A stretch of DNA of 64,000 nucleotides from Wuchereria bancrofti (Eukaryota > Nematoda > Chromadorea > Rhabditida > Onchocercidae). The translations under genes were made by a program, and so were the position numbers. Where the stretch lies: NCBI GenBank assembly GCA_005281725.1, contig SSBO01000009.1, positions 8,432,303 through 8,496,302 on the forward strand, read 5' to 3'. Positions 12,538 to 25,826 of this stretch are shown here, piece after piece. The notes beneath the pieces are model-generated. The model saw only the letters and a list, made by a program, of their open reading frames with translations, was not told the DNA's origin and made no database searches. Within the stretch, counting starts at the first letter, position 1. Every line of letters begins with the position of its first letter.

Positions 12538-14451
12538 AAATGGTATATTCATTTTTCTTAACATTATCCTTCCTTTTTTGATCATTTTGCTTGCATTATG
12601 TGAAATTCACAATGTCAGCATAAAATGACATATAATTAATTTTGATAATATTTATGGCGAATTAGAAATATTATTACAGTTTGAAAATGATGTATATATA
12701 TAATTTTAGTACTTTTTTTATATTCTAGTGTTAAATGTTGTAAAAATAGCTGAGAAAAAATTTTTTTTAATTTTAAAAATTAGTTAAAATGAATTGAAAA
12801 GAAAAAAATTGATGGAAAGATAACAGATAAATTAGGGATGATAAATTAGATGAATTAATGTTAATGCTAACAATACGTTATACAAATGTTAACAGCATAT
12901 TAACAGTAAAAACAGTAAAAAAAGTTAACAGTAAAAATATGCATATTATTAAAAAAATTTGCTTTTTTTTAACTTTTTTTTAAATGTTGCACTGAAATAT
13001 GAAAAAAAATGTAACACCTATTTTAATTATTTTCGTATTTTTTTTTGCTTTTTCCTATCAATAAACTTTCTTAAAAATGTGTAAAATTTAATTTTAAGTA
13101 TTATATTAGTTAACAAATCAAAAAAAAAATTTGGAAACTGAAATTTTTTAAAAATAATTACAAGAAAATAATTCGTCATTTCCATACAAATCGAATAAAC
13201 TATTAGGTGTATTATTTAAAGTTGAATAATTTTATTAAAAACCGCTCTCTGTTTTTTTCCAATTAAACACTGAAATTTTAGTTTTTTCTTTTATCAGCAT
13301 TCATTGGTTTGCAGTATATATAAAAGTGGCGTCATTTACGTTGAAATGTTTGACATTATTTCTTTGTATCCTTGAAATATACACTATTTATGCATTGAAA
13401 ATAAATATCTCAAAAGCTTTGTATAAAGGTTAATTGCACTTTTTCCCATAAATTCTGAAATACATAATTACAAATTAATTAGATAAATTAATAAAGATTA
13501 ACTGATATCCAATTTTTTAAATATAAATACAGACTAACTCATTCCCATTTTTCTTTCAATTGCAGGCAGCATATACCGTTTATGATCACAGATCATTCAG
13601 GAAAAATCAACGATTTAAAAAAGCTCTTACACCGCTCATTTTTTATTTCTTGCCGATTACACTTACTGATTTGCCAAATGGAGGTAAATTATTACAATAA
13701 ATTTATTTTACTTACTTTTTATTGTGTATCTTTTCTGAAATAACGAAGAGTAGAAATATTTAAACGAATAAGGAATTTATAAAATACAATTTCTTTTTTT
13801 AAAAAAAAATTTGATATAAAGAAATGTGAGCATAAATTAGTGAATCAAATAAAAAATCCATTAATAATAAAAATAATTTAATCATTATATTTTCTCGTGG
13901 CTAATTCGAAAGCAACCGATCAATTTTATTCGAAAAAAATTCAATTCAAATAAATCGATTGTTTTTTACCTTGTTTTTTTCTTCGGAAAACAATTTGTTA
14001 ATGAAACAAATAAATGAGTGATAAAAAATTGATTTAAATTCTCTTTTTTTGAATAACTTTTAGCTACTGCTGTTGCATTACTCTTTGGTATTGATCAGAA
14101 TATAACAAAAATTATATGGCAAATTAATCAGGCTGTTTTAAAGGTGTAATTTAATCATTTACTCTTTTTATTCTTTCCTCTTTTCTGCTTCGTTCTTATT
14201 TCTACTTATTAAATTAATTAACTTGTATTAAGTTCTACTTATATTAAATTACTTATTAAATTAATTAAAAATATGTCATCAAATAATTTCATTCATTTCA
14301 TTAATTACAGATTCGTACAGCAACCGTCGTTTTATGCACAATTTTCGTTTTACCACCATTTCGTAAAGCTTTCTTCGATTTATTGGGTATCAAACGTCGT
14401 CAGCAGATTACCGTAATACCAATCCATAATAATTTCCTTGGCACTCGATGA
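12538..14451 (+). pseudogene. Broken seven-transmembrane receptor gene (version A)
   Basis: Exon equivalents are exon 1 near 12538-12690, exon 2 13298-13428, exon 4 13566-13683, exon 5 14064-14143 and exon 6 14311-14451. Exon 3 is absent: the sequence passes from the exon 2 donor straight to the intron before exon 4, a deletion of about 520 bp relative to 26448-26980. Exon 1 has a net 4-base deletion near its start codon and a TGA where the intact copy reads Trp. Joining exon 2 (phase 1) to exon 4 (phase 0) would shift frame. Exons 4-6 are nearly identical to the intact copy; exon 6 has one Ser-to-Leu difference. It is therefore a pseudogene or null allele. Confidence 0.85.
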
Positions 14452-14458
14452 AATGATA

Positions 14459-14526
14459 TCATATCGTATCGTATCGTATCGTACCGTATCGTATCGTACC
14501 GTATCGCATCGTATCGTATCGTATGA
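14459..14526. repeat. TCGTA pentanucleotide repeat (version A)
   Basis: Imperfect tandem TCGTA/CCGTA units begin within 10 bases of the receptor stop codon. The matching array at 28003-28064 has fewer units. Confidence 0.95.
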
Positions 14527-14651
14527 TACTTACATATGTGCTAATTAACTAATTGGAAGTTATATGTGATAAAATTATTTATTTTATTGAAATGTGAATT
14601 AAGCTTGGCTATTAAAATGTGAATTATGCTTGGCTATCTCAATATATACAT

Positions 14652-14873
14652 ACCAATTTTCCTAATTATCGATCTCTCTTTGACCAATTTTCTTGGCTAT
14701 CGATCTCTGTGACCAATTTTCTTGGCTATCGATCTCTCTTTGTGACCAATTTTCTTGGCTATCGATCTCTCTTTGTGACCAATTTTCTTGGCTATCGATC
14801 TCTCTTTGTGACCAATTTTCTTGGCTATCGATCTCTCTTTGTGACCAATTTTCTTGGTTGTCAATTCTTCCTT
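14652..14873. repeat. 33-bp minisatellite, 7 units (version A)
   Basis: Seven units of about 33 bp share the core ACCAATTTTCTTGGCTATCG. The unit length is a multiple of three and contains no stop in several frames, so reading frames appear open on both strands. These are unlikely to be genes. The matching array at 28191-28379 has six units. Confidence 0.95.
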
Positions 14874-17216
14874 GCTTTTAATTTTCGTGCGACAAATTTT
14901 CAATTTAATTTTCATGGCTAACTTTTGTTTCATTCCATTTTTTTGCTGATACCAAATACTTTTATGTACTGATTTTTTCTTTGATATTTCACTATCAGTT
15001 ATACCAATTCGTCCTTGTTATAATAATAAGAATTCTTCAGACACAAGTACAAATTAAAATTGCCACAACAAAGAAATATCAAAAGTAAAGACTAAAAGAC
15101 CAAAATATAGAAACTAAGAAAATAATGGAAATCAAAAACTAAAAGAAATCGATTTCAATATGAAATTTAAAATGCAATTACAATTGGAAAAATAACAAGC
15201 AGAAATAATAACAATAATAATAATAACAGCGCTAACAACAAAAGCAACGAAAACAATGGGCGAAATTTTTTCGTAAAAAAACAAGTAATTCTGACAGAAT
15301 TTTATTAATTAATCAATTAATTTCAACATTACTATTACTTAAGTTTTAATAATTTTCGAAAAGTTAATGCATAAATTAAATTGATGATTTCAAAACGATG
15401 CAAAAAATTTGCAATATTTATAACAAATTGTGGGCAGAAGAATGTTGCCTTTTTTTTGCAAATTAAAAAGGATTTAAAAAAAGATTAGAAACAGTTTTTC
15501 TTTCATTTTAAATTTAGTTATTAATATGATATGGAAAAAAGAAAATTCTGATTGAAGGAAAAAATTTTTTGAACAAAAATAATAAATGGAATTTAAAAAG
15601 AAAATGACAGCAATTTTCTGTTTTTTTTCCTTTTTGTATTATTTTTTCCATTTAATGATTGGAATTTGAATGATTTAAATCTTTTTTCTTTTTGGAAATA
15701 ATTCATTTTTGCTTTATGTATTTTGTTGCGCTTTGAAGTAGATTCTGAATGTTAGAAATGGATGATTGTAAATTGAAGTTTTTAATTTTTTTTCCAAAGA
15801 ACATTTAATCCTGCAGATTTTTTCCACAAGAATTACTGTAATAATGGATTGAAATTATTTAAAGTAAAGTACAATGCAAATTCGTTTTCATTTTCTTTCA
15901 TTCTCTTTTTCTTTCCTTTTTTAAAACTTCCATTCATCTAACATGTGTTTTATTATTAACCCTCAAATCTTGGTTGCATTTTAAAATTGTATCTTAAAAA
16001 GAAAAGAAACAAGGAAAAAATGCTAAATGTAATTAATTTGATGATTTTATGTGTGACCGATACTTTAGTAAAAGAAACAATTTCGTGGCGATATTTTATA
16101 ATAATGGTAATAATATTACTATTAATAGTAAAAAATAATAATAGTAATAATCAATAATGATAATAATATTATTACCACTAATAATAATAATATTACTACT
16201 ACTATTATTTATTATTGTTATTATTACTATTACTCACTATCATTATTGCTTATTTTGAAGTTTTGACAACGAAAACCTTGAAATCATTTATTTGAATTGA
16301 GGTTTGTTTACTGAATAAGGTGGATGTTGCCCGCTCTCATGAAGTTATCAAATTGTTGAAAAAGAAAAGTCAAATTTTCTTCGACTGATTGGAATGTGTA
16401 AGCAGCGCAAATGACGTCAATTGAAGAGGCAAAATTTTAACTTTGATGTATTTTAACATGAAGTATCATAGTAAACAAATAAAAAAGACATAAGTAATAA
16501 AGGAAATTCTGCTTCGTTTCATTTAGAATCAATGAAATGAATTGCAATCCATTATGTAAAATTCTATTTGAATTTAATAAATAAATAATTGCAACTATCA
16601 AATAAATTTAAAATAATTGATTAAGTGAATAAACGAAGAAAATGTTAAATTTAAAAATAATTTTCATTTTTAATCAGAAAGAAAAAATTATAAAATTGTA
16701 TTAGTATAAAAATACAATGTATACTAATAGTAATTAATTATAATAATGCTAATAATAATAATAGATGATAATAATAGTTATGATAATAATAGTAGTAATA
16801 GCAATAATAAATGATAGTTATAGTGATTGTACTAATTAAGGAATTATGTCATGTAAATAAGATATGAATTGCATTAAATAATCATGAGTTTTTGTTTAGT
16901 AATGTTTACATTAAGTAAATAATGTGATTAAGCGAATAATGTGATTAATCATTTAATATAATTAAGCACAAAGTAATTATTTTAAAGTTATCTGGGTATT
17001 TGAAAAAATTTTTTATATGTTTTAGATTACAAAGCTGTTTTATGTAAAATGGCATTTTGAAAAGAAAATAATCAAAATTATTCTCATAGAATTATCAGAT
17101 TTAATTTTCGTATACAAATATAACACAGAAGTTATCAAATTTTTAAATTTGTTTATCATTATTCAACTCAATTACCTTTGAACAATTTTTTTCGAAGCAA
17201 ATACAAAGATAAAAAA
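14874..17216. other. Non-coding with ATT/TAA-rich tracts (version A)
   Basis: No coding exon seen. Interrupted ATT/ATA trinucleotide tracts lie at 16105-16255 and 16738-16810. The region is near-identical to 28380-30686. Confidence 0.6.
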
Positions 17217-17914
17217 NNNNNNNNNNNNNNNNNNNNNNNNNNNNNNNNNNNNNNNNNNNNNNNNNNNNNNNNNNNNNNNNNNNNNNNNNNNNNNNNNNNN
17301 NNNNNNNNNNNNNNNNNNNNNNNNNNNNNNNNNNNNNNNNNNNNNNNNNNNNNNNNNNNNNNNNNNNNNNNNNNNNNNNNNNNNNNNNNNNNNNNNNNNN
17401 NNNNNNNNNNNNNNNNNNNNNNNNNNNNNNNNNNNNNNNNNNNNNNNNNNNNNNNNNNNNNNNNNNNNNNNNNNNNNNNNNNNNNNNNNNNNNNNNNNNN
17501 NNNNNNNNNNNNNNNNNNNNNNNNNNNNNNNNNNNNNNNNNNNNNNNNNNNNNNNNNNNNNNNNNNNNNNNNNNNNNNNNNNNNNNNNNNNNNNNNNNNN
17601 NNNNNNNNNNNNNNNNNNNNNNNNNNNNNNNNNNNNNNNNNNNNNNNNNNNNNNNNNNNNNNNNNNNNNNNNNNNNNNNNNNNNNNNNNNNNNNNNNNNN
17701 NNNNNNNNNNNNNNNNNNNNNNNNNNNNNNNNNNNNNNNNNNNNNNNNNNNNNNNNNNNNNNNNNNNNNNNNNNNNNNNNNNNNNNNNNNNNNNNNNNNN
17801 NNNNNNNNNNNNNNNNNNNNNNNNNNNNNNNNNNNNNNNNNNNNNNNNNNNNNNNNNNNNNNNNNNNNNNNNNNNNNNNNNNNNNNNNNNNNNNNNNNNN
17901 NNNNNNNNNNNNNN
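17217..17914. other. Assembly gap (698 Ns)
   Basis: A run of 698 Ns. The left flank matches 30655-30686. The right flank matches 9199 onward. Any open frame through this run is meaningless. Confidence 1.
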
Positions 17915-18637
17915 AAAAAAAAAGGACACACAACAACAGGTGGTAATTCGGTTGTATTCGTATCAGTTCGGATGGATCCGTTGGATTTTGTAGTTCCATC
18001 GGTATCAGTAGTGGTTGAATGTGTTGTTTGCGTCCTTTCTGAAATATATGAAATAAACACTGAAAAGATCAGAGCTACATTCCAAAATCCTTAAATAAAA
18101 TCATTCAAATGAATTAAATCCGAGTTTAAATACCTTCAAGCATTCTATTTAGTATCGAAAACATCCCGGGAATACCTCGACCTTTTCTCACACTTTCCTT
18201 TTCTCTCTTAGAAAGTTCAGTTTATTAATAAAAATATCCGAAATCGAATAATTACAACATTCAATTTATATAATCATTTCCTTACAGGAAATGATTATTA
18301 ATGATTTCCAATAAAATTCGCAAGGAAAAATTTTGAAACTACCTCCTTAATGTTTCCCGATATTTCATTTTAAATCACGATTGCTATCATCTGTTCGCAT
18401 ATTCAAACATTTGAATCGTAAAATCACAATTGTTCTTATTTATTTAACATTTGAACTATCCAACAAAAAAACGAAAAAAAATCGAACATAAAATGTGATA
18501 TATTTAGGATACTGCAAATTTTATAAATTAATGAATGCAAAAAAAGAAAATCAATTTAGATCAGTGTATATTTAAATATATGCTTAGTATTTAAGCAATT
18601 CAATCACTTAAATTAACCATTGTTGTAATTTTTAAAA

Positions 18638-21600
18638 ATGCTAAATGATAATGGCACAATGGAAGTGGAATGTCGGATATGTTTAAAAATATGTTCATTT
18701 ATGGAAATGCAACAGATATTGCCATGTTTTCATTTGTTTTGTCGTGGATGTATCACCACTTTAACATCTTATCAAATGGTTTAAAATTTACAATAACTTA
18801 TTGTTTTCATTTAATTTGAAATTTTCTCACGAAAAAGCTTCATTTTATTCTTTTTTTTTTGCTTTAAAAACAATTATTTTTGACTGATAAGGTGAATTAC
18901 TTTTGATGAAATTTCATAACATTTCTAATTTTGTTATATTTGTTATAATAATCCTCTACCTATTTTTATCTACTCTTAATTTAATTTAGCATATAGAACA
19001 CAAATTCAATATGCTTCTTAGAAAAAGAGAGAGGGAGAAAGAGAGTGATAGAGGACCGAAAGAGACTCTGAATTTTTTATGTTTCAGATTAATTAATATA
19101 ATATTGATGAAATGATTACTTTCAGATTAATCAAGATGCCGATAGGAAGCACAAAAAAATTTCTGCAGATATATTAGTGGTATGCTTAAAATTTGTTTAC
19201 TTGCAAAAAAAAATTATAGAACTAACTAATTAATTATTAATTATTTAGGTGTAACCACTATTACTTACTAATTAGTACCAAAAAAGAGTAAATTAATTGT
19301 TTTATTTAGACTTGCCCAGCAGCTAATTGCTATTCACAAATTCGTGGCGCTTTAGCGGATTCTCTTCCAATTACCATAAATTATTGTGATAATATGCTGT
19401 GTCCAAAGTGTGATTTGATCCTTTTTTTTTCTTCGTTTTTGTTTTCAATAATTTATTTATTTAAAAATTTGAATTTTTGATAATTTAAATTTAAAAAAGG
19501 TTAGACTAATCACATTTTGCAAGCAACAGAGTAGAACTAAAGGAAAAAATAAAAGCGAATACGAATAAATGTTTGCAAAACATTTTATCCAAATAGTAAA
19601 GCAGAATTAAAAAAGGTTTCAAGTATTGTGATAAAATGTTGAATCATTTTCATCACATCATTCCATTTCAGTTTTCCATTGCTATCAGTTAGCTGCTAAT
19701 TAAATTTACAGCAAATGATTATTTCCAAATTATTTATCCAATCACTTAATTTTGGGGTAAAATTTGCAACAAAATTAAAATAACTTCATATCAAACACGT
19801 TTTCAATTCTGGTTCCATTTTTCTTTTTCCATTTTAGAAAGTTATCGCAATTTGAATCTATTCACTTAACTGCATGCCAACATGAACTTTGTACCACATG
19901 TCTTGAACAATCATTACAAAGACAACCACCTGGTTGGGTTTCTTTTTTTTAAGTAGCAAAAAAAGTTTTAATTTAGCCTTCTTAAAAATTCTGGAATTTT
20001 AATCACAACTTTAAATATCAAATTAAATTTATGATCATAAATGGGCATACGATTAATTTATGGCACTTATGAAGTAGATATAAAGAAATGAGATTGATTA
20101 TAATTAATTATTGATATTATTATCGCAGCTTGCATCGTTCAAAATTGCAATCGAGAAATTGCTGAAGTGGAAGATACATATTTTTGTGATAATTGTGGCA
20201 AACAAATAACTGATCCAAAGGCTTTTATCACTACCAACTGTTGCAAATGTCATCTTTGCGAACAATGCGTTGAAAATCGAGCAAAGATGAATTTATTAAA
20301 CAGTAAATTTTATTATTATTAGTTTTTTATGATATAAGAAAAAACTATTTTATTAGCCATTATTATTCTAAAATATGATCACTTACCATTCATTCAACTA
20401 ATTCGTATTCGTTGAAGCAAATTTAAGTATTCTTGTAAATAAGTACAATAAAGATAGTTTCAATTTTTTATTTAACAGAACTTGTACCATCAACAAGAGT
20501 TATTTGAGATAGAAAAAGAAAAACTAAATTTTACGAAATAGTTAACAGTTGTATTTAATAAACAAACATAATACTCAGTAATTTTATCGATAAAGTAATA
20601 AGATATGTAGAATAATGTTTTTTAAGATTTTAAAAGGACTTTTGTAAATGACTTTTGATAAAATGTTTAATTTAATTATTAAAATTAGTCAATGAATAGA
20701 TTAGGCAAATATCATTTTTAATCTATATAAAACTTCCAACGATGTATAACTCATCAAATCCTATAAAATTCCCAGTAATAATCTAAGAAGAAAAATTTGT
20801 CTTCAATTAATCTTGCTAAAGTTTCCAATAAAATCGTTGGAAATTATTATTTTTTTTTTGAAGAATGTATTAAAAAAAAGTGTTTTGCAGAAGAAAAATT
20901 AATATGTACCGATGGAAAATGTTTGTTAAAAAAGAAGAAAATTGAAAATGAAGAGGTGTAAATTTTTTTTTTCTTTATAAATAATTTCGTTTCATATATT
21001 TAATGTATTTCAACAAAACTTTAGCGCAATGCTAACGTTCTGTTAGCAATATTTTAATACGTAAAAATGTTTAGGTACAAGTAAAATGTAAGGTAAAAGA
21101 TGATTGTGAACATATAGCACTTAATGGTTTTCCGTCAAATTCCGAATGTAATCATGATGTATGCATTGAGTGTCTCACTGATATGATTTCCGATTGTGAA
21201 GCAAACGGTAATCCGGTTTCTTGCTATTTCTGAGGATCGAATTATTGTTGTAGTGACATTATAATATTAATGTATTTCATGCACATGATTAATTTATAAA
21301 ATTAATTTTATATTAATTAAATTATTGATATAATTTCAACAATTTCAGATTTAATTTTATTATTATCAACATGTATGAACATAAATTTTATTAATCTAAT
21401 CGTTATTTAATTCAGAATCCAAAAAGTATAAACTTTTATCTAAAATTTTAATTTCACTTTCTTACACGTTACGTAACAGGAAAATATTACATGAGAAAAA
21501 ACGTGTTTTTCCGTAAAACTCGTTTTTATAGGAGTAGCTCCAATGTGTCCTCAACCATTATGTCATCAGTATTATACAATTGAATCGGTCAATGCTTTAC

Positions 21601-22826
21601 GTACACTTTTCCCACAAAAAGCTGAATTCTTTCAACGATTTGATTTAACTGAGCGAAATACGGAATTTATTTGCAAAGATGATTCTGTTACAGTAAGAAT
21701 TCTTAGTTTTTGCTTCCTTTTTTAAAAAATCAAATCTATACAATTAATTAAATTGTTTAAAATTTACATATCATTAAATGGCTAGTTAAAATTAGCCATT
21801 TTAAATTGTTAAAAGAATAAAATTTAACGACAAAGAAGAAGAACAAAATAGATCAGTTCATTCGTGACTTTATTATTAATAGGATAATCAAATTCTTTCA
21901 AAAATTAGAATAGATGATTTCTGTTTTTAATTATTTACATATTTTATGGAAAATAAGAAATAAAAATTTAAGCATAAATTTACGCAGCAAATACGACTAT
22001 CAGGAAATTATTGAAACGTTAGTCAAATTTTTGAATTTTAATTTTAGAGAAAATTCCGTGATAATTTTTTTTTTTTTTGTTTCCAGTTTGTGGATTTGTC
22101 ATCTGAATTCGATTTCTCATCAAGACGTATGGCAATACGCGTATTAGCTGATAGCGATGAAGAAGTAGAAGCAATTTTAATTTATGATAAGCAAGGTACC
22201 ATTGGTGATTTTATTCGCGAGATTCGTCATGTTCTTAAAATATTACCTTATGAAAAAGTAAGTATTATACAAATTTAGTGATTTTAATTTCATATATTTG
22301 TATCAAAAATTTAATTGCTGGAAGATGCGGAAAAATTAATTAATAAAACTTCTCAAATATGTCAAGATTAAATAGATTAATTAAGATTAGCTGATATTTG
22401 TTTTTAATATGAATTTTTTACAAAACACATCCTGATTCCACTAATTATTAATTAGTTTTCTTAATTAATTCCATTAATTAATAGGACTATTTATTTCTTA
22501 AATTATTGGTGGTATTTTTGCATCATTTAAATTTCGTCTTGACAATATTCTCTTCTTTTTGTCAAAAGATTAAAATTTTTAAAATTGGCGTTAATTTTTT
22601 TTTCTTTTTTTGAATTATTATTTATTTGAAGATATATGGTTATTTTATCAAACATGAAGATGACGGAAAAGATGAAAATGAGTTAGCTCAAGAGATTGCT
22701 ACTGATGCTATATCATTAGCAAAATGTATCAGCGAATTAAATCTTACATCAACATCTGTTATCCATGTTGATACTGCTGGTATTGTGCAACGTAAATTAT
22801 CAAACAAAACAAATATTTTAAAATAA
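18638..22826 (+). CDS. Multi-zinc-finger RING-like protein, nematode-type
   Basis: Ten phase-consistent exons: 18638-18778, 19126-19179, 19310-19407, 19838-19932, 20129-20302, 20891-20955, 21075-21207, 21532-21692, 22087-22257 and 22632-22826, giving 428 residues. Residues 12-39 form a RING-like half site (CRIC...CFHLFCRGC). Three further modules follow the same Cys-x-x-Cys ... Cys/His pattern: ACQHELCTTC, FCDNCGKQI with CCKCHLCEQC, and ECNHDVCIEC. The last 130 residues lack cysteine pairs and are acidic (ADSDEEVEAI, DDGKDENE). RING proteins are commonly E3 ubiquitin ligases; that role here is inference, since the spacing is not canonical for every module and I do not recognise the family. 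The first ATG is used because nothing coding is seen before it. A deleted version lies at 10250-10460. Confidence 0.85.
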
Positions 22827-23239
22827 TTCATAAATTCTATATTTCTTCCAGTACTTGTGGCATTTGTTAGGGAAATTTTCCTGGTTTTGATTTGCAGAAT
22901 TTACGTGTAACGAATTTCATTCGCTAACAACTACCTTACACAAAGTATTAATCTATACTGATAATACATTGATAATTTCGTGCAGATATTATCTATGAAT
23001 ATGGGATAAAGCAAAGAAAAGTGCAGAAGATAGGTGCGAATAAAGGAAATTGAATGTGAGTTAAATGAGACCGGCTGAATTGAAGAAGCTTACTGATACT
23101 GATAACGATTCAGACAATGAACTTACTTCTATATTTAAGTGGGTATTAGCTTACAGAAAAGCGCACGATTAAAGGACTAAAGAGCTGTCACTCTCGGATA
23201 ATCTCTACACTTTATATGATACGAGATGAGTTTTAACTT
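22827..23239. other. Intergenic with a 35-codon ORF
   Basis: 23065-23172 (plus) reads as a small ORF starting MRPAELKKLTDTDND. It has no acceptor or partner exon and no recognised homologue. The region stops at the sharp boundary where identity to version A resumes (23240). Confidence 0.3.
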
Positions 23240-23873
23240 GCTCATAAGAGTGACAATTAGATTGAAATACCTATACAATATTCTGACATTATAAGTAAAT
23301 TTCAAATCTAAGTTTTACTATCAGACTGGAAAACGTTAACAGTAAAACTGGGACCGATTTTCAAGATAATAAGCGATGAACGTATTCTTTGTTAACAAAC
23401 TGTACTGAAAAATGAGGCGGATGGATAACTTAGCTACAATTGGAAATGTTGAATAAATGATTTCTTGCTTGAAATATGAAATCGAAGCAGTTTTTTATTT
23501 GTCTAAGGAATATTCGACATATTATAATTCGACTTTCCTGACAATCACTAATTAAAATTACCAATTATTATTATTTTTTTTTCATTTTCTTTTCATTTAC
23601 ACCAAAAAAAGTATTTTATTACGATCGCTTTTTATTCATTATGAATGCAATGAAAATCAATAAATATTTAGCTAATTTCTGTTTCTAATTAATAAGACAG
23701 CAATTATTTGATGTAATTTCTAAAAAAAAAAAAAAAAATGAGAACAAATTTCTTGCAATTTGATTTGAATTTTTTATAATTTTCGTTTTCTATCTTTATT
23801 ATTATTTAAATTGTAGTGTTTTGCATCAGTTTCTTCTAATTAAATATGCAAACTAAATCAGTACTAAAAACTT
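23240..23873. repeat. 634-bp block nearly identical to 10469-11102
   Basis: This non-coding block keeps near-identity with version A while the sequence on either side is strongly diverged or deleted. Boundaries on both sides are sharp. Confidence 0.9.
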
Positions 23874-25826
23874 ACGGTAATTGACTTTGGAAATTGAAAG
23901 GAATAGAAAAAAATACATGAAATTAAATGAAGCGTACATATATCCAACAAAAAAAGAAACAAGATTGAAAAGTTTATTAACTTTTTTTTCAAAAAAGCTT
24001 TCTCTTTTTCAAGAAATAGGCAAATGTTTGAAATATAATATTTTAAATTTCAAAAGAATAAAAGGAAAAATTAGTTTTTTTAGAAGCAGGAAAGAAAAAA
24101 AATTATGCAGCATATATAACTATTAAAAAATGAAAGCTACTGCTCCTGAATTAGGTAATTTTAAATGAAATAACAAGGCACAAGTAAATGATTAAATTTT
24201 CAATTACTTATTTCTTTTATTATTATTGCATATATAAAGAATTTTTATTGTTGAAATTTGCCGTGTCAAAGATTTTGTAAATTTAAATGTGAAAATCTAA
24301 CAGTTCATGAATTTAATATTGAGTGATTTTTCTTCGAAATCATTTCGTTTCATATGTCAGTTTAAGCTGAATCCATTTTATTTCTATCTAGAGAATTCAC
24401 TTAATTAAATTATTTAACTCATTTTCTGTTACTGTCTTAGGCGATTAATCATACCATATTTGAATTTTTTTATTTGTAATGTAGTGAGGCTAATTTTTGT
24501 ACTATTTAGATTTAGAAAATTACAGATTTTAATGAATTAAAATAACTACATAAGTGTTAATACAATCTATTTGAAAATTTTGTTTTTTCAATTTTAATGA
24601 ATCATTTAGAAATTTTGCCCACCATTATGTAGCCAATAAGTGTCGATTAGTTTTTGTAAAATAATAAACAGCAGCGGGCAAGTTTTTTAAAAAATGAATG
24701 ATGATAAGATAATAAGATTGATTAATCATTACAATCAGTGCATTTAATGCAAATTTCATTCCTAGTTAAATTTTTTTCCGCAACACTTGCCACACGATTA
24801 AATTAATCAAGAAAAAAAATTGAAATATGAGCAAAAGAACTGAAAAAATTTGAGAATGCAAACACAAATTTAAAAAATTTCAATATTTAGCTATTTAATT
24901 ATAGATGGCATTAAAATTAATATTTAGTTATAGATAACTTTAAAATTAGCATTTAATTGAAGATAACATTAAAGCTATATTTAATGATAGTGTTAAAACA
25001 ATTTTTTAATTACAGTTAATATTAATACATGAATTTGAATTTTTTACTTAACAATATTAATAATTTCATAGTAATAATTAACACAATCATTAAGATTATC
25101 AAACTTTGCATTTTTTCCTAAATTAATTTCTGTCATTTTTATGAATTAAACTTGATATATTTCATCGTCACATTTTTTTCTTTTTTAGTTTATTTTTTAT
25201 TTTATTTATTTTTTTGAATCAGCATTTCCTAATAAATGGAATTTTTGTCTTTTCTTGTCTTTTTTTTTGTTGAAATATATTTATTCTTTAAAAAAATAAT
25301 TAAACAACATTTTGTAAAAAATTTCATCAAAATGCTATTAATGATTTAATGATAAGAAATCATTTATGCCAATAAATGACATAATTATTTAGAAATAGTG
25401 TAAAGTGCTGCACTCTACATGTAATAAATTCCACGCCTTTTTTAACTTAAAATTTATTGAATTAAAAGTATTTCGCGAATATTTGGCCAAAAAACGACAT
25501 TAATTAATTAAATAATGATTCCATTCATTAGCATAAAAATTTTATTACATTTCGCTTGTTTGATGTTTTTTGATTTGCCTTGCTACCACTAATTAGTTTA
25601 TTCAGTTTCAATGAGCGAAATAAGTTACTCACTTTATTTTGTCTATTTGTAGAATATGTGATTATTTGATTCATTCAATTTTTTCTCTTAATCTTCTGTT
25701 TGTTTACTTTGTTTGTTTTCAGATCTGACTTAATATATCAACATTGTCACTTCTTCACTATATTTTTTATCTGCTTCATCTATTAATTGAATTTATTTTT
25801 TGTTCATTTCTCGAGAAATATATTAA
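23874..25826. other. AT-rich intergenic
   Basis: No supported exon. It is diverged from version A 11103-12537 and must contain the receptor gene promoter, but no site is identifiable. Confidence 0.4.

Larger units (their letters stand above)
9199..17216. repeat. First version of the duplicated/allelic locus (version A)
   Basis: This block matches 17915-30686 in the same order. 9199-9460 corresponds to 17915-18170, nearly identical. 9775-10030 corresponds to about 18180-18480, diverged. 10250-10370 corresponds to the RING exon 1 region at 18635-18760. 10375-10460 corresponds to 21345-21430. 10469-11102 corresponds to 23240-23873, nearly identical. 13435-17216 corresponds to 26980-30686, nearly identical. 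Version A lacks about 7 kb present in version B and has about 300 bp of its own near 9480-9780. It ends at the run of Ns. Confidence 0.9.

Noticed and set aside
14652..14873. Possible CRISPR array
   Set aside because: The units are contiguous tandem repeats without unique spacers, in a nematode nuclear genome.
14619..14933. Overlapping open frames on both strands, also at 28158-28439
   Set aside because: They are produced by the 33-bp tandem repeat, whose length is a multiple of three; no splice or start context and no non-repeat coding part.
17143..18060. Long open frames of 250-305 codons
   Set aside because: Most of each frame is the run of Ns; no evidence of coding sequence.
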